64,000 bases of DNA from Shimia sp. CNT1-13L.2 (GTDB lineage Bacteria > Pseudomonadota > Alphaproteobacteria > Rhodobacterales > Rhodobacteraceae): contig NZ_JANDJO010000001.1 in NCBI RefSeq assembly GCF_024331145.1, forward strand, positions 372,001 through 436,000, written 5' to 3'. Under the pieces are notes generated by a model that saw only the letters and a list, made by a program, of their open reading frames with translations, ran no database searches and was not told the DNA's origin. The translations under genes were made by a program, and so were the position numbers. This document shows, piece after piece, positions 45,252 through 54,859 of this stretch. Each line of letters opens with the position of its first letter. Within the stretch, counting starts at the first letter, position 1.

Positions 45252-46856
45252 TTAGGCCACTTGGCGCATCTGGTCTGCGATCTTCTCGGCAATCATGATG
45301 GTCGGCGCATTGGTGTTCCCGCCCACCAGCGTCGGCATCACCGAGGCATCGACAACACGCAGCCCCTCGACTCCATGAACCCGCGCCTCTGTGTCCACAA
45401 CGGCCATTTCGTCCGTGCCCATCTTGCAGGTCCCCACCGGGTGATAAATCGTATCCGCCCGCGCCCGGATATCCGCTTCAAGCGCCGCGTCACTGCCGTC
45501 ATGGGCATAGAGACGTTTGCCGCGCCACGGTGACAGCGGCTCTGCCTCGAGAATGCTCTCCATCATCCGTGCACCTTTCTTCAAAAGCGTCAGATCGCGC
45601 TCATCACTCAGGAACTGCGGATCAATCCGGGGCGCATCCCCGGCCCGGTCCGAGGCCAACCCGACATGCCCCCGGCTATGCGGCCGCAGCACGCATACAT
45701 GGCAGGAGAACCCGTGCGCCAGATGGATCTTACGCATGTGATCATCAACGATCCCAACCACGAAATGCAGTTGCAGATCAGGCCGCGCAATGCCCGGATC
45801 GGATTTGAAAAACGCCCCGCCCTCGGCAAAAGGTGTCGAGAATTCGCCCCCTTTTTCGCGCCACCATTTGATCCCGGCCTTGCCAAGATCCCACAGCCCG
45901 CGCGGATTGAGACCCACCACATCCTTGCGCTTGGAATGGTAGCTCATCACGTAATCAAGGTGATCCTGAAGGTTCTGCCCCACGCCGGGCAGCTCGCGCA
46001 CAACCTCGATCCCCTGCGCCGCCAACTCATCCCTCGGGCCAACGCCCGACAGCATCAACAGCTGCGGCGAGCCAAAGGCCCCGCCCGACAGGATCACTTC
46101 CCGCCGCGCCTTGGCCACCTGCATCCTGCCGCTCTGGCGAAACTCAACGCCACTCGCCCGGGTGCCTTCGAACACCACCCGCTGCGCGTGGGCGCGGGTC
46201 ACGATGCTCAGGTTCGCCCGGTCACGAATGTTGCGCAGATAGGCCGCCGAAGCCGAACAGCGCTGCCCTTCGCGCTTGCCCTTGTGAAACTGCGTTACCT
46301 GGTAAAGGCCCGCCCCTTCCTGCTCCGTCCCATTGAAGTCATCATTCGCGCGGATCTGCATCTCTCCGGCCGCATCCACGAAGGCCTCGGAAATCGCCCG
46401 CGGGGCCGATTGGTCCCGCACCTGCAACGGTCCGTCCGCGCCATGCAGATCATCGCCTCCGCGCACATTGCCTTCGGCCTTGCGGAAATAAGGCAGGACG
46501 CTCTGCCAATCCCAGCCGTCGCAGCCAAGATTGGCCCAATCGTCATAGTCCGACTGGTGCCCGCGTACATACAGCATCGCGTTGATGGCAGACGATCCCC
46601 CAAGCGTCTTGCCACGCGGCTGGAACCCGCGCCGCCCGTTCAATTCGGGCTGCGGTTCCGTATGAAACGCCCAGTTGTTGATCTTTGGCCGCCCCGAGAT
46701 CATCGCGGCCACCAATGCCGGCGCGCGGATCACGAGGTCTTCGCCCTTGCCGCCAGCTTCGAGCAGACAGACGGATACCTCGGGGTCTTCGCTCAGACGC
46801 GCCGCCATCACGCAGCCCGCCGAGCCGCCCCCGACAATCACATAATCAAATTCCAT
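45252..46856 (-). CDS. GMC-family FAD oxidoreductase (choline dehydrogenase-like)
   Basis: The protein has 534 residues. The FAD fold has DYVIVGGGSAGCVMAARLSE at the N-terminus. RGFQPRGKTLGGSSAINAMLYVRG and GGAFGSPQLLMLSGVGPRDEL are GMC signatures. The catalytic His is in IYHPVGTCKMG and the partner Asn in LVGGNTNAPTIMIAEKIA. It should oxidise a primary alcohol; the betA name is not justified because no betaine genes are near. It stands alone, convergent with the glutathione transferase. Confidence 0.9.
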   Translation of the reverse strand: MEFDYVIVGGGSAGCVMAARLSEDPEVSVCLLEAGGKGEDLVIRAPALVAAMISGRPKINNWAFHTEPQPELNGRRGFQPRGKTLGGSSAINAMLYVRGHQSDYDDWANLGCDGWDWQSVLPYFRKAEGNVRGGDDLHGADGPLQVRDQSAPRAISEAFVDAAGEMQIRANDDFNGTEQEGAGLYQVTQFHKGKREGQRCSASAAYLRNIRDRANLSIVTRAHAQRVVFEGTRASGVEFRQSGRMQVAKARREVILSGGAFGSPQLLMLSGVGPRDELAAQGIEVVRELPGVGQNLQDHLDYVMSYHSKRKDVVGLNPRGLWDLGKAGIKWWREKGGEFSTPFAEGGAFFKSDPGIARPDLQLHFVVGIVDDHMRKIHLAHGFSCHVCVLRPHSRGHVGLASDRAGDAPRIDPQFLSDERDLTLLKKGARMMESILEAEPLSPWRGKRLYAHDGSDAALEADIRARADTIYHPVGTCKMGTDEMAVVDTEARVHGVEGLRVVDASVMPTLVGGNTNAPTIMIAEKIADQMRQVA

Positions 46857-46929
46857 AACACCCCTCCCCTTTGGGAAAGGAGCCTAGGCAGCCTCAACCT
46901 GATCCGGCAAGGGTGACGCAGCGCAACGC

Positions 46930-47379
46930 TCAGGCTGGCAGCGTGCCACCCAAGACATAGCGCAGCATCTCGACAACCTGCTTGGGTTCTTCTGCCACCG
47001 CCAGCGCCGCCGCGTGTACCTCTTTCAGCGCGTGCTGGTGTTCGGGCATGCTCAGCACGATGATCGACTTGCCAAGCGCCGCAGCATAACCCGCATCAAA
47101 GGCCGCGTTCCACTGTTTGTATTTCTCGCCAAACCGCACCACCACCACGTCGGCATCCTCGATCCCCTTGCGGGTCCGGATCGCGTTCAGCTTGGCACCC
47201 TTGTGGTCATGCCAGAACTTGTTGTCCTCGGCGCCAAGGATCGCCACACCGCAATCATCACTGGCCGCGTGATCGGTCACCGGGCTGGCAAAGCGCACAT
47301 CAAGGTCTTTTGCCCCCTCAATGATCTGCTCGCGCCAATCGGTGTGAATTTCGCCGGAAAGATAAACCTTGAGTGTCAT
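46930..47379 (-). CDS. YtoQ-family protein
   Basis: The ATG at 47379 (GGGAGCG upstream) gives 149 residues beginning MTLKVYLSGEIHTDWREQI, the YtoQ start; nine extra upstream residues are unlikely. Conserved blocks are FASPVTDHAASDDCGVAILG and DADVVVVRFGEKYKQWNAAFDAGYA. The fold is probably like nucleoside 2-deoxyribosyltransferases, but the function is unknown. Confidence 0.85.
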   Translation of the reverse strand: MTLKVYLSGEIHTDWREQIIEGAKDLDVRFASPVTDHAASDDCGVAILGAEDNKFWHDHKGAKLNAIRTRKGIEDADVVVVRFGEKYKQWNAAFDAGYAAALGKSIIVLSMPEHQHALKEVHAAALAVAEEPKQVVEMLRYVLGGTLPA

Positions 47380-47469
47380 GCTGCGCTCCCTGAACAACTT
47401 TCCCAAGGCCTACAGGGGCGATGCCCAGCCGCCAAGGGGCAGATCGCTACAAATCCTGCTTGAAACGCC

Positions 47470-48108
47470 TTAAGCCGGCCGCCGCGCAATGATGAAATCC
47501 CGCGGCACCATACCGTCGGTCACCGAGCGCTCGACAATCTCAAGCCCCGCTGCTTTCATCTGCGCTTCCACCGTGTCACCGGTCACGAAGCCCACGCTCG
47601 GCGCTTTCCCGACAAGCTGAAGAACACCAACAATGGTCTTCAGCATCAGGCGTTTGAAAAACGGCGCATCGCCCAGACAGGGGGTCTTGGCAATCACGTA
47701 TCCACCGGGTTTCACCAGTTCGACACTGCGCGTCAGCCCCGCCGACATGTCATCCAGAAGGTGATAAAAGTTCATCCCCATCACCACGTCATAGGCCCCT
47801 GGCTCCAACACCGGATCAAAGGGATCAGCCTGAAGGAAGGTCACGTTTTCCACGCCCGCCTCTGCCGCCTTGCGCTGGCCGATCGCCACCATTTCACCGG
47901 CATAATCCGTCGCCGTGATCCGCCCCGCGTCCCCCGCCAGCATCACCGCCGTCGATCCAGAGCCACAGCCCAGTTCCAAAAGGTGGTCGTCCGGTGTCAG
48001 ATGCGCCCGCACCCGCGCCAGAGTCGCCTCGTACCCCTTCATGTCCTTGATCGGGGATTGCGCATATTTCTCGGCAATCCGGTTCCAGAACCGCACACTC
48101 TTTGACAT
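47470..48108 (-). CDS. Class I SAM-dependent methyltransferase
   Basis: The ATG at 48108 gives 212 residues. It starts SKSVRFWNRIAEKYAQSPIKD and has the SAM site LLELGCGSGSTAVMLAG, then ITATDYAGEMVAIG and PGAYDVVMGMNFYHLLDD. This is a UbiE/Methyltransf_11-like layout for a small-molecule substrate that cannot be identified. The gene stands alone. Confidence 0.82.
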   Translation of the reverse strand: MSKSVRFWNRIAEKYAQSPIKDMKGYEATLARVRAHLTPDDHLLELGCGSGSTAVMLAGDAGRITATDYAGEMVAIGQRKAAEAGVENVTFLQADPFDPVLEPGAYDVVMGMNFYHLLDDMSAGLTRSVELVKPGGYVIAKTPCLGDAPFFKRLMLKTIVGVLQLVGKAPSVGFVTGDTVEAQMKAAGLEIVERSVTDGMVPRDFIIARRPA

Positions 48109-48363
48109 CACCACCACTCCAGAAGTCTCTTCGCCCCTAGATAGGGATGCCGACCGCCGCACTCAATCTCCCTGCCCCTGCGTCAGCCAGAAAGAGTTCA
48201 TGCAAGGCGCAGCCCGGCGGTGCCGTGAGACAACCAAACCCCAACCATCTTGCCCCAACGCCCCAACCTATTGCAGACTGACCTCAGGAGGACGCGCGAC
48301 AGTTTCGCCGCGGTGCGTTGAAAAACGGACCCGCGGGATGCCATGCTTAGGGAGGAGTATGAC

Positions 48364-49182
48364 ATGACGTCCAACGCCACAGGGTCCACATCACCCGAAA
48401 ACCCCGCACCACAGTCTGATGACATGCTGGTGGTCAACAAGGTGACATCCGGCGACATCGCCGCCTCTCTCAGGGCCGGGCTGTCGGATTTCCTCGCCCG
48501 CCCCGTGATGAGCGGCTTCTTCGGCCTGTTCTACGCGGTGTTCGGCATTCTCCTGGTCTGGTGCCTCGTCTGGCTTGGCAAGATCTGGATGATCATTCCC
48601 GCCGTCGTCGGCTTTCCGCTGGTCGCCCCTTTCGCGGCCGCCGGCCTCTACGAGATGTCCCGCCGCCGCCAGAAGGGCGAAAACTTCGGCTGGTCCGACA
48701 TCCTCTCCGTCATGGCCCGCCAGCGCCAGCGCGAGATGGGCTGGATGGCCTTTGTCACCCTCTTCATCTTCTGGGTCTGGATGTACCAGGTCCGCCTCTG
48801 GCTGGCGATCATCCTCCAGAACGCCTCCTTCTCGGATTTCGAAGGCTTCCTGAACATCGTCCTCTACACCCCCGAAGGCTGGACCTTCCTCGCCATCGGT
48901 ACGCTGGCAGGCGCGGTCCTTTCCGCAGCCCTGTTCACGGTCACCGTGGTCGCCATGCCGATGCTTCTCGACCGCGAGACCAACTTCGTCTCGGCCATGC
49001 TCACCTCCATTCGCGTCGTCACCGAAAACCCTGTGGTCATGCTGATCTGGGCGGCCATCATCTCGGCCACGATGCTCCTGTCGATGCTCCCCGCCTTCCT
49101 CGGCCTGATCGTCACCCTACCCATCCTCGGCCACACCACCTGGCACCTCTACCAACGGGCGGTGCAACCGTCCGAAGGCTAA
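48364..49182 (+). CDS. DUF2189-family integral membrane protein
   Basis: The ATG at 48364 (AGGGAGGAG upstream) gives 272 residues; an ATG seven codons earlier overlaps the ribosome-binding site. About six membrane helices are seen, including FFGLFYAVFGILLVWCLVWLG and WMAFVTLFIFWVWMYQVRLWL. The pattern matches DUF2189, of unknown function. It ends with GHTTWHLYQRAVQP. The gene is convergent with pheT across a terminator. Confidence 0.85.
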   Translation: MTSNATGSTSPENPAPQSDDMLVVNKVTSGDIAASLRAGLSDFLARPVMSGFFGLFYAVFGILLVWCLVWLGKIWMIIPAVVGFPLVAPFAAAGLYEMSRRRQKGENFGWSDILSVMARQRQREMGWMAFVTLFIFWVWMYQVRLWLAIILQNASFSDFEGFLNIVLYTPEGWTFLAIGTLAGAVLSAALFTVTVVAMPMLLDRETNFVSAMLTSIRVVTENPVVMLIWAAIISATMLLSMLPAFLGLIVTLPILGHTTWHLYQRAVQPSEG

Positions 49183-49208
49183 GTATCGGCCATACCTCCC
49201 AGACAGAA

Positions 49209-49234
49209 AAAAGGCGCCCGATGGGGCGCCTTTT
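49209..49234. terminator. Bidirectional terminator between DUF2189 and pheT
   Basis: AAAAGGCGCCC-GATG-GGGCGCCTTTT is an exact 11-pair stem with A and T tracts on either side, between two convergent genes. Confidence 0.9.
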
Positions 49235-49257
49235 CAAACTCTGATGCGGGTCGGGGA

Positions 49258-51657
49258 TCAGCCGCGCAGCGTACCGCCGGTGGCCTTTGATACCTTCTCG
49301 ACGATCTTGCCTGCCACCGCTTCGATATCGGCTTCTTTCAGCGTCTTCTCGGTGGGCTGCAAACGCACGGTAACGGCGATGGATTTCTTGCCCTCGCCCA
49401 GCGATCCGCCGATGAACTCGTCGAACACGCGCACCTCTTCGATCAATGCCTTGTCGGCACCGGCCGCGGCATTCACAAGGGTGATCGCCTCGACACCGGC
49501 ATCCACCACAAAGGCAAAGTCACGCTCGACCGCCTGCAGATCACGCAGCTCCAGCGCACCCTTAGAGGCACCTTTCTTGCGCGGCATCGGGATCTCGGCA
49601 AAGTGGATGGCAAAGGCCACAACCGGCCCCTTCACGTCCATCGCCTCAAGCACCTTGGGGTGCAATTCGCCAAAGGCACCCAGAACCTTCTTCGGACCCA
49701 GACCCACCTTGGCGCTGCGGCCCGGATGCCACCAGCCATTGGTGCCACGGTTGTAGGTCAGCTTGGCCGGCGCGCCCAGCGCCGACAGAACCGCTTCCAT
49801 GTCGGCCTTGGCGTCATACACGTCCACCACACGGCTCTCGCCGTGGATGTCCTTGCTCATGGTGCGCCCGACAAGGATACCGGTCACGAGGTTCTCCTGC
49901 TCGCCCGGCTCGCCACCGTGGAAGACGGGGCCGCATTCGAACAGCGCCTGATCCATGAAACCGCGCGCCTGGTTGCGTGCCGCCGCCTGCAACAGACCGG
50001 GCAGCAGCGACGGGCGCATGTGGCTCATCTCGGTCGAGATCGGGTTTTCCAGCATCGCCGCATCATCACCGCCACCAAACAGCGCCGCCGATTTCTGGTC
50101 GATAAAGGAATAGGTCACGCATTCGTTGTAGCCCAGCGCCGCCGAGGTCCGGCGTGCGATCTGTTCGCGCTTTTGCAGCGGCGTCAGAACCATACCGGGC
50201 ACACCGGCAACGGCACGCGCCATCGGCTTGCCCTTCAGCTTGGTCAGCGAGGCCACCCGCGCCACCTCTTCCACGAGGTCCGCTTCGCCCAGAACGTCGG
50301 GGCGCCAGCTTGGTACATGGGCCATGTCGCCTTCCAGAACAAAACCCAGCGCCTCAAGGGTCGCGCGCTGTTCCTCTGCGGGGATTTCCATGCCAACCAG
50401 CGATTGCACGCGGTCGGTATCGAGCTTGTAGGCGCGGCTCACGTCCGGCACCTCACCCGCAACCACAACCTCCGACGGCTCACCGCCACACAGGTCGATG
50501 ATCATCTGGGTGGCAAGGTCGATGGCTTCCATGTTGAAGGCCGGGTCGATGCCACGTTCGTTGCGGTAACGCGCGTCCGAATTGATCTTCAGACCACGGC
50601 CCGTATAGGCGATCTGCACGTTGTCCCAGACAGCCGCCTCAAGGAACACGTTCACGGTGTCCTCGGTGCATCCGGTCGGCAGGCCGCCCATGATGCCACC
50701 AATCGATTCGATGCCCTCGTCGTCCGAAATCACCACCATGCCCTCGGCAAAGGTGTATTCCTTCTCGTCGAGACCCATCAGCGTCTCGCCACCCTTGGCG
50801 CGATGCACCCGCAGGTTGCCATTCACCTTGTCGGCGTCGAACACGTGCAGCGGACGGTTACGGTCAAAGGTGAAGAAGTTGGTCACATCCACCAGCGCCG
50901 AGATCGGACGCAGGCCGATGGCGCGCAGGCGGTCCTGCAGCCACTTCGGCGAGGGGCCGTTCTTCACGCCCTTGATCAGACGGCCGGCAAAAACCTCGCA
51001 GCCCTTCTCGCGGGTATCCTCGTCGATGGTGATGGAGATCGGGCTCGGGAAACCGCCCTTCACATCTGCGGTCGGCGCCGGCTTCATGGTGCCAAGGCCA
51101 CGCGCCGCAAGATCCAGCGCAATGCCGCGTACGCCAAGCGCGTCCGGGCGGTTCGGCGTGATGGCAATCTCGATCACCGCGTCCACCTTGGCCGGATCAT
51201 TCTCGGCCAGCCAGTCGACGAAACGGTCGCCCACCTCGCCCGAAGGCAGCTCGATGATGCCGTCATGCTCGTCCGACAGCTCCATCTCGCGCTCCGAGGC
51301 CATCATGCCAAAGCTCTCGATGCCACGGATCTTGCCGACACCGATGGTGATGTCGATGCCCGGCACATAGACGCCCGGCTTGGCCACAACCACGGTGATC
51401 CCCTCACGGGCATTCGGCGCGCCACAGATGATCTGCAATTCGCCTTCGTCGGTGTCCACCTTGCACACCTTCAGCTTGTCGGCATCCGGATGCTTCTCGG
51501 CGTGTTTCACCTTGCCGATGGTAAAGTCCTTCAGACGCTCCGCCGGGTTGGAAACCTCTTCCACTTCCAGACCAAGATCGGTCAGCGCATAAAGGATTTC
51601 ATCAAGGCTCGCCTCGGTCTCGAGGTGATCTTTCAGCCAGGACAGCGTGAATTTCAT
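49258..51657 (-). CDS. pheT: Phenylalanyl-tRNA synthetase beta subunit
   Basis: The protein has 799 residues with the full layout. An N-terminal tRNA-binding domain (FTIGKVKHAEKHPDADKLKVCKVD and ICGAPNAREGITVVVAKPG) is followed by the B3/B4 editing domain (IAITPNRPDALGVRGIALDLAARG), B5 and a C-terminal anticodon-binding fold (RDLQAVERDFAFVVD). It charges tRNA-Phe with the PheS subunit. pheS lies 2 kb upstream on the same strand, separated by two unrelated genes, which is unusual for pheST. Confidence 0.96.
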   Translation of the reverse strand: MKFTLSWLKDHLETEASLDEILYALTDLGLEVEEVSNPAERLKDFTIGKVKHAEKHPDADKLKVCKVDTDEGELQIICGAPNAREGITVVVAKPGVYVPGIDITIGVGKIRGIESFGMMASEREMELSDEHDGIIELPSGEVGDRFVDWLAENDPAKVDAVIEIAITPNRPDALGVRGIALDLAARGLGTMKPAPTADVKGGFPSPISITIDEDTREKGCEVFAGRLIKGVKNGPSPKWLQDRLRAIGLRPISALVDVTNFFTFDRNRPLHVFDADKVNGNLRVHRAKGGETLMGLDEKEYTFAEGMVVISDDEGIESIGGIMGGLPTGCTEDTVNVFLEAAVWDNVQIAYTGRGLKINSDARYRNERGIDPAFNMEAIDLATQMIIDLCGGEPSEVVVAGEVPDVSRAYKLDTDRVQSLVGMEIPAEEQRATLEALGFVLEGDMAHVPSWRPDVLGEADLVEEVARVASLTKLKGKPMARAVAGVPGMVLTPLQKREQIARRTSAALGYNECVTYSFIDQKSAALFGGGDDAAMLENPISTEMSHMRPSLLPGLLQAAARNQARGFMDQALFECGPVFHGGEPGEQENLVTGILVGRTMSKDIHGESRVVDVYDAKADMEAVLSALGAPAKLTYNRGTNGWWHPGRSAKVGLGPKKVLGAFGELHPKVLEAMDVKGPVVAFAIHFAEIPMPRKKGASKGALELRDLQAVERDFAFVVDAGVEAITLVNAAAGADKALIEEVRVFDEFIGGSLGEGKKSIAVTVRLQPTEKTLKEADIEAVAGKIVEKVSKATGGTLRG

Positions 51658-51779
51658 CGTCAGATTCCATCGGTCAGAATTCGGGTCATGAGGGCTTTAG
51701 CGGATATGTCCCAAAGGGGAAAGGGCGCATAGGCGTTTCCGCCCCGCCCTTCCGCGCTTTTGCCACAGATACCCCGCCC

Positions 51780-52703
51780 CTAGACGGGATCGCGGATCAG
51801 GCTCTGGCACATGCAGTGAACGCCACCGCCGCCCTGCGTGATCATGTCGAGTTCGGGATCATAGATCGTAAAGCCGCGCGCCTTCAGCTTTTGCTTGAGC
51901 GTCTTCGACGCCGCCGGCAACAACACCCGATCCTCACCCAGCGCAACCACGTTACAGCCCAGCGCCATGGTCTCCTGGAACGGCACCTCGATGATCTCGA
52001 TCTGTTTCGCCTTCAGCCAGTCCACCACCTTGGGATCGGTGCATTCGATGCAGACCGCCGCCAGCTTGGGCGCCAGCATCACCACCATCAGGTCGATGTG
52101 AACATAATAGGGGTCGATGTCCATCAACATCACTTCCCAGCCCTCGGCCTCCATCCAGCCCGCAATCTGGCGGGCGCCCTCTTCCGATGATCGCCCCTCC
52201 GGCCCTTCCCACCCGATCAGAACCGCCCCCGGCTCGATCACGTTGAAATCGCCCCCTTCAAAGGTTCCGGCGGTCACATAGTCGTAAATCGGTATGCCAA
52301 GATCATGGTAGGTCTCGATGGCGCGAAAGTTCTCTCCCCGCCGCCACGGCTGTGCCATATGGGTGATGATCGCCCCCATCGGCGTCATCACCGAACTGTC
52401 GCGCGCATAAACCTGATAGGGCAGATGCGGATCACCCTTGTGGAAATGCACATCCACATCGGCACTGCGATAGGCATCGACCATTTCCGCATGTTGGGCC
52501 TGGGCCACCTTCGGATCAAACGGCACCCCACGGCGCAGGGATTTCTTCGACAGGCTCGAGGTCTGCAACCACTTGTAGTTCTCGATCGGCCCCAACAACA
52601 CAGACCGCAGCGTGCCATAGTCGCTGTTGGCCCCCCAGTTGTTCAGGATCGGCGTCCCGCCCCCGTCGCGCCGCGCGCGCAATGAAAATCCCTGTTCGCT
52701 CAT
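51780..52703 (-). CDS. Dimethylarginine dimethylaminohydrolase-like amidinohydrolase
   Basis: The ATG at 52703 (GGGAG upstream) gives 307 residues in the amidinotransferase fold. YARDSSVMTPMGAI and FEGGDFNVI supply substrate carboxylates, YYVHIDLMVVML supplies the catalytic His, and GGGGVHCMCQS at the C-terminus supplies the catalytic Cys. This set suits hydrolysis of arginine or methylated arginine to citrulline, as in DDAH or arginine deiminase. The actual substrate is unknown. It lies 51 bases after a class I glutamine amidotransferase gene, with which it probably forms an operon, between pheS and pheT. Confidence 0.87.
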   Translation of the reverse strand: MSEQGFSLRARRDGGGTPILNNWGANSDYGTLRSVLLGPIENYKWLQTSSLSKKSLRRGVPFDPKVAQAQHAEMVDAYRSADVDVHFHKGDPHLPYQVYARDSSVMTPMGAIITHMAQPWRRGENFRAIETYHDLGIPIYDYVTAGTFEGGDFNVIEPGAVLIGWEGPEGRSSEEGARQIAGWMEAEGWEVMLMDIDPYYVHIDLMVVMLAPKLAAVCIECTDPKVVDWLKAKQIEIIEVPFQETMALGCNVVALGEDRVLLPAASKTLKQKLKARGFTIYDPELDMITQGGGGVHCMCQSLIRDPV

Positions 52704-52754
52704 GACATGCTCCCTCGCTGTTTTCCGCAGGCTCGGACCAAGGGGCATCCCGAG

Positions 52755-53525
52755 TCAAGCATTCCCGGCACGTGCCTTCACGTGATCCAGCCAGTTTGCC
52801 AGTTCTTTCATCCGCACCGGCCCCGACATTTCCTCGGCTGTCGTCCCAAGCCGCGCAGCCGCCGCCGCATCCATGGTCTCGAGATCGGCCACCATCTCGC
52901 CGTGCGCCCCCTTGGGCCGCAGCCAGGACGCAAGGTCCAACGCATCGCACTCCGGGTGATACTGCACCCCCCAGAAATCCACGCCGTCCTTCTCGTAGAC
53001 AAAGGCCTGAACCGGCGAATGGGCATTCCCGGCCATCAACACCGCCCCCTCGGGCAGTCTTTGAACCTCGTCACGATGCACGCAGGGCGATCCAAACCCA
53101 CTGGCCTTGCCCGCCATCATCGGATGTGCCCCGGCCGCCTCGGTCAGCGTGATGTCCTGCGCAATGCCAAGCTCCACCCCTTTGGGCGAGGCCCCCACAT
53201 CGCCCCCCAGAACAACTGCCGCAAGCTGCATCCCGTTGCACGACCCCCACGAAGGAAGCCCCGCCTCGAACACCTGCCGCATCGCCGCCCGCAGGGGCTC
53301 GGCCTCCGGTTCCGCCGTCGACCATTCTACACCCGACCCGGTAAAGACAACACCATCCACCCCCTCAAGGTCCGCCGCCTCAAGCGGGCGCGCATAGGGC
53401 GCATCCACCCGCACCCGCACCGACGGATCAAGCGCCATAAAGCTCTTCACGAAAGGCAGGGCATCCGCCTTGCCCTGCTGCACCATGGCGGTCGAGTTGC
53501 CTTCAAGGATCAAAATGGTGGTCAT
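52755..53525 (-). CDS. Class I glutamine amidotransferase-like protein
   Basis: The ATG at 53525 (GGGAGGAG upstream) gives 256 residues. The class I triad is present: Cys in SWGSCNGMQLAA and His in FWGVQYHPECD, with the Glu two residues on. It resembles the stand-alone GMP-synthase-like amidotransferase family and may transfer ammonia or hydrolyse gamma-glutamyl bonds. The downstream neighbour is a guanidino hydrolase, so a role in nitrogen release from arginine-type compounds is possible but not shown. Confidence 0.85.
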   Translation of the reverse strand: MTTILILEGNSTAMVQQGKADALPFVKSFMALDPSVRVRVDAPYARPLEAADLEGVDGVVFTGSGVEWSTAEPEAEPLRAAMRQVFEAGLPSWGSCNGMQLAAVVLGGDVGASPKGVELGIAQDITLTEAAGAHPMMAGKASGFGSPCVHRDEVQRLPEGAVLMAGNAHSPVQAFVYEKDGVDFWGVQYHPECDALDLASWLRPKGAHGEMVADLETMDAAAAARLGTTAEEMSGPVRMKELANWLDHVKARAGNA

Positions 53526-53623
53526 TGGTGGTCTCCTCCCACCCACAGGCTAACCGCACAACCACCCCTCGCAAACCGCCATCCGCGACATGCCGTGTCG
53601 CTTTGGCACCCTCCTGAAATGCA

Positions 53624-53649
53624 AAACGGGGCGCCAAGGCACCCCGTTT
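53624..53649 (-). terminator. Terminator after pheS
   Basis: AAACGGGG (53624-53631) and CCCCGTTT (53642-53649) enclose a ten-base loop with inner pairs and are followed by a T on the minus strand, 22 bases after the pheS stop. It separates pheS from the amidotransferase gene. Confidence 0.8.
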
Positions 53650-53671
53650 CACTCCAATCAAACCTGATTGC

Positions 53672-54745
53672 TTACCGGCTCAGACCGCCGTGCAGCGTCG
53701 GCTGGTCCAGCGAGGCAAAACCATAGTGGCGCAGCCAGCGCAGGTCGCTGTCAAAGAAGGCGCGCAGGTCCGGAATGCCGTATTTCAGCATCGCGATCCG
53801 GTCGATCCCCAGACCAAAGGCAAAGCCCTGGTACTCGTTGGGGTCGATCCCGCCGGCCTGAAGCACTTTCGGATGCACCATGCCCGACCCGAGAATCTCG
53901 AGCCAGTCATCGCCTTCACCCACTTTCAGCGTGCCACCTTCCCACGAGCAGCGGATATCGACCTCGGCCGACGGCTCGGTGAAGGGGAAGTGCGAGGCGC
54001 GGAAACGCAGTTCCACGTCGTCCACCTCGAAGAAGGACTTCACGAATTCCTCGAGAACCCACTTCAGGTTGGCCATCGAGATGTCCTTGTCCAGCGCAAG
54101 GCCCTCGATCTGGTGGAACATCGGCGTGTGGGTCTGGTCATAGTCGGCGCGGTACACGCGACCCGGACAGATCACGCGGATCGGCGCGCCCTTCTGCTCC
54201 ATCGAGCGGATCTGCACCGGCGACGTATGCGTGCGAAGCACATGCGGCGGACGTTCGTCGCCCTCGGCGCGGTGCATATAGAAGGTGTCCATTTCGGCAC
54301 GCGCCGGGTGGTGGCCCGGAATGTTCAGCGCATCAAAGTTGAACCAATCGCTCTCGACCTGCGGACCTTCGGCCACCGCAAAGCCCATATCGGCAAAGAT
54401 CGCGGTCACTTCCTCGGTCACTTGGCTGATCGGGTGGATCGTGCCTTGGCGGCGGCCACGCGACGGCAGGGTCACGTCAAGCCACTCGGCCTTCAGGCGC
54501 TCTTCCAGCGCCGCATCGGCCAGCGCAGCCTTTTTGCCCGCCAGCGCCGAGTTGATCTCGTCTTTCAGCGCGTTCAGCTTGGGGCCCATCACCTGGCGCT
54601 CTTCCGGGGTCATCTTGCCCAGTTCGCGCATCTTCAGGCTGATCTCGCCCTTCTTGCCCACGGCCTGCACACGCAGATCTTCCAGCGCAGCCTCGTCGCC
54701 CGCTTCAGAAATCAGACCGATATACTTGTCTCTCAGATCGTCCAT
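53672..54745 (-). CDS. pheS: Phenylalanyl-tRNA synthetase alpha subunit
   Basis: The ATG at 54745, with GGAGGG four bases upstream, gives 357 residues. The N-terminal coiled coil ([24 protein letters not shown]) binds tRNA. The class II motifs follow: [43 protein letters not shown] and [22 protein letters not shown] at the C-terminus. It forms the alpha2beta2 enzyme with PheT. The expected partner gene pheT lies 2 kb away. Confidence 0.96.
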   Translation of the reverse strand: MDDLRDKYIGLISEAGDEAALEDLRVQAVGKKGEISLKMRELGKMTPEERQVMGPKLNALKDEINSALAGKKAALADAALEERLKAEWLDVTLPSRGRRQGTIHPISQVTEEVTAIFADMGFAVAEGPQVESDWFNFDALNIPGHHPARAEMDTFYMHRAEGDERPPHVLRTHTSPVQIRSMEQKGAPIRVICPGRVYRADYDQTHTPMFHQIEGLALDKDISMANLKWVLEEFVKSFFEVDDVELRFRASHFPFTEPSAEVDIRCSWEGGTLKVGEGDDWLEILGSGMVHPKVLQAGGIDPNEYQGFAFGLGIDRIAMLKYGIPDLRAFFDSDLRWLRHYGFASLDQPTLHGGLSR

Positions 54746-54859
54746 CCGACCCTCCAATTCCGTTGCCCCCTGCTACCGACATCGGCACGGTTTCGCAACC
54801 CGCTAGGGCGCGGCCATTGGACGTGCAGTCGAACAAAGCTGAATTGAAGGCAACCCGTC

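Noticed and set aside
49603-51732. 709-codon antisense frame over pheT
   Set aside because: PheT is complete and conserved; the antisense frame has a composition typical of GC shadow ORFs (Arg/His/Gln-rich).
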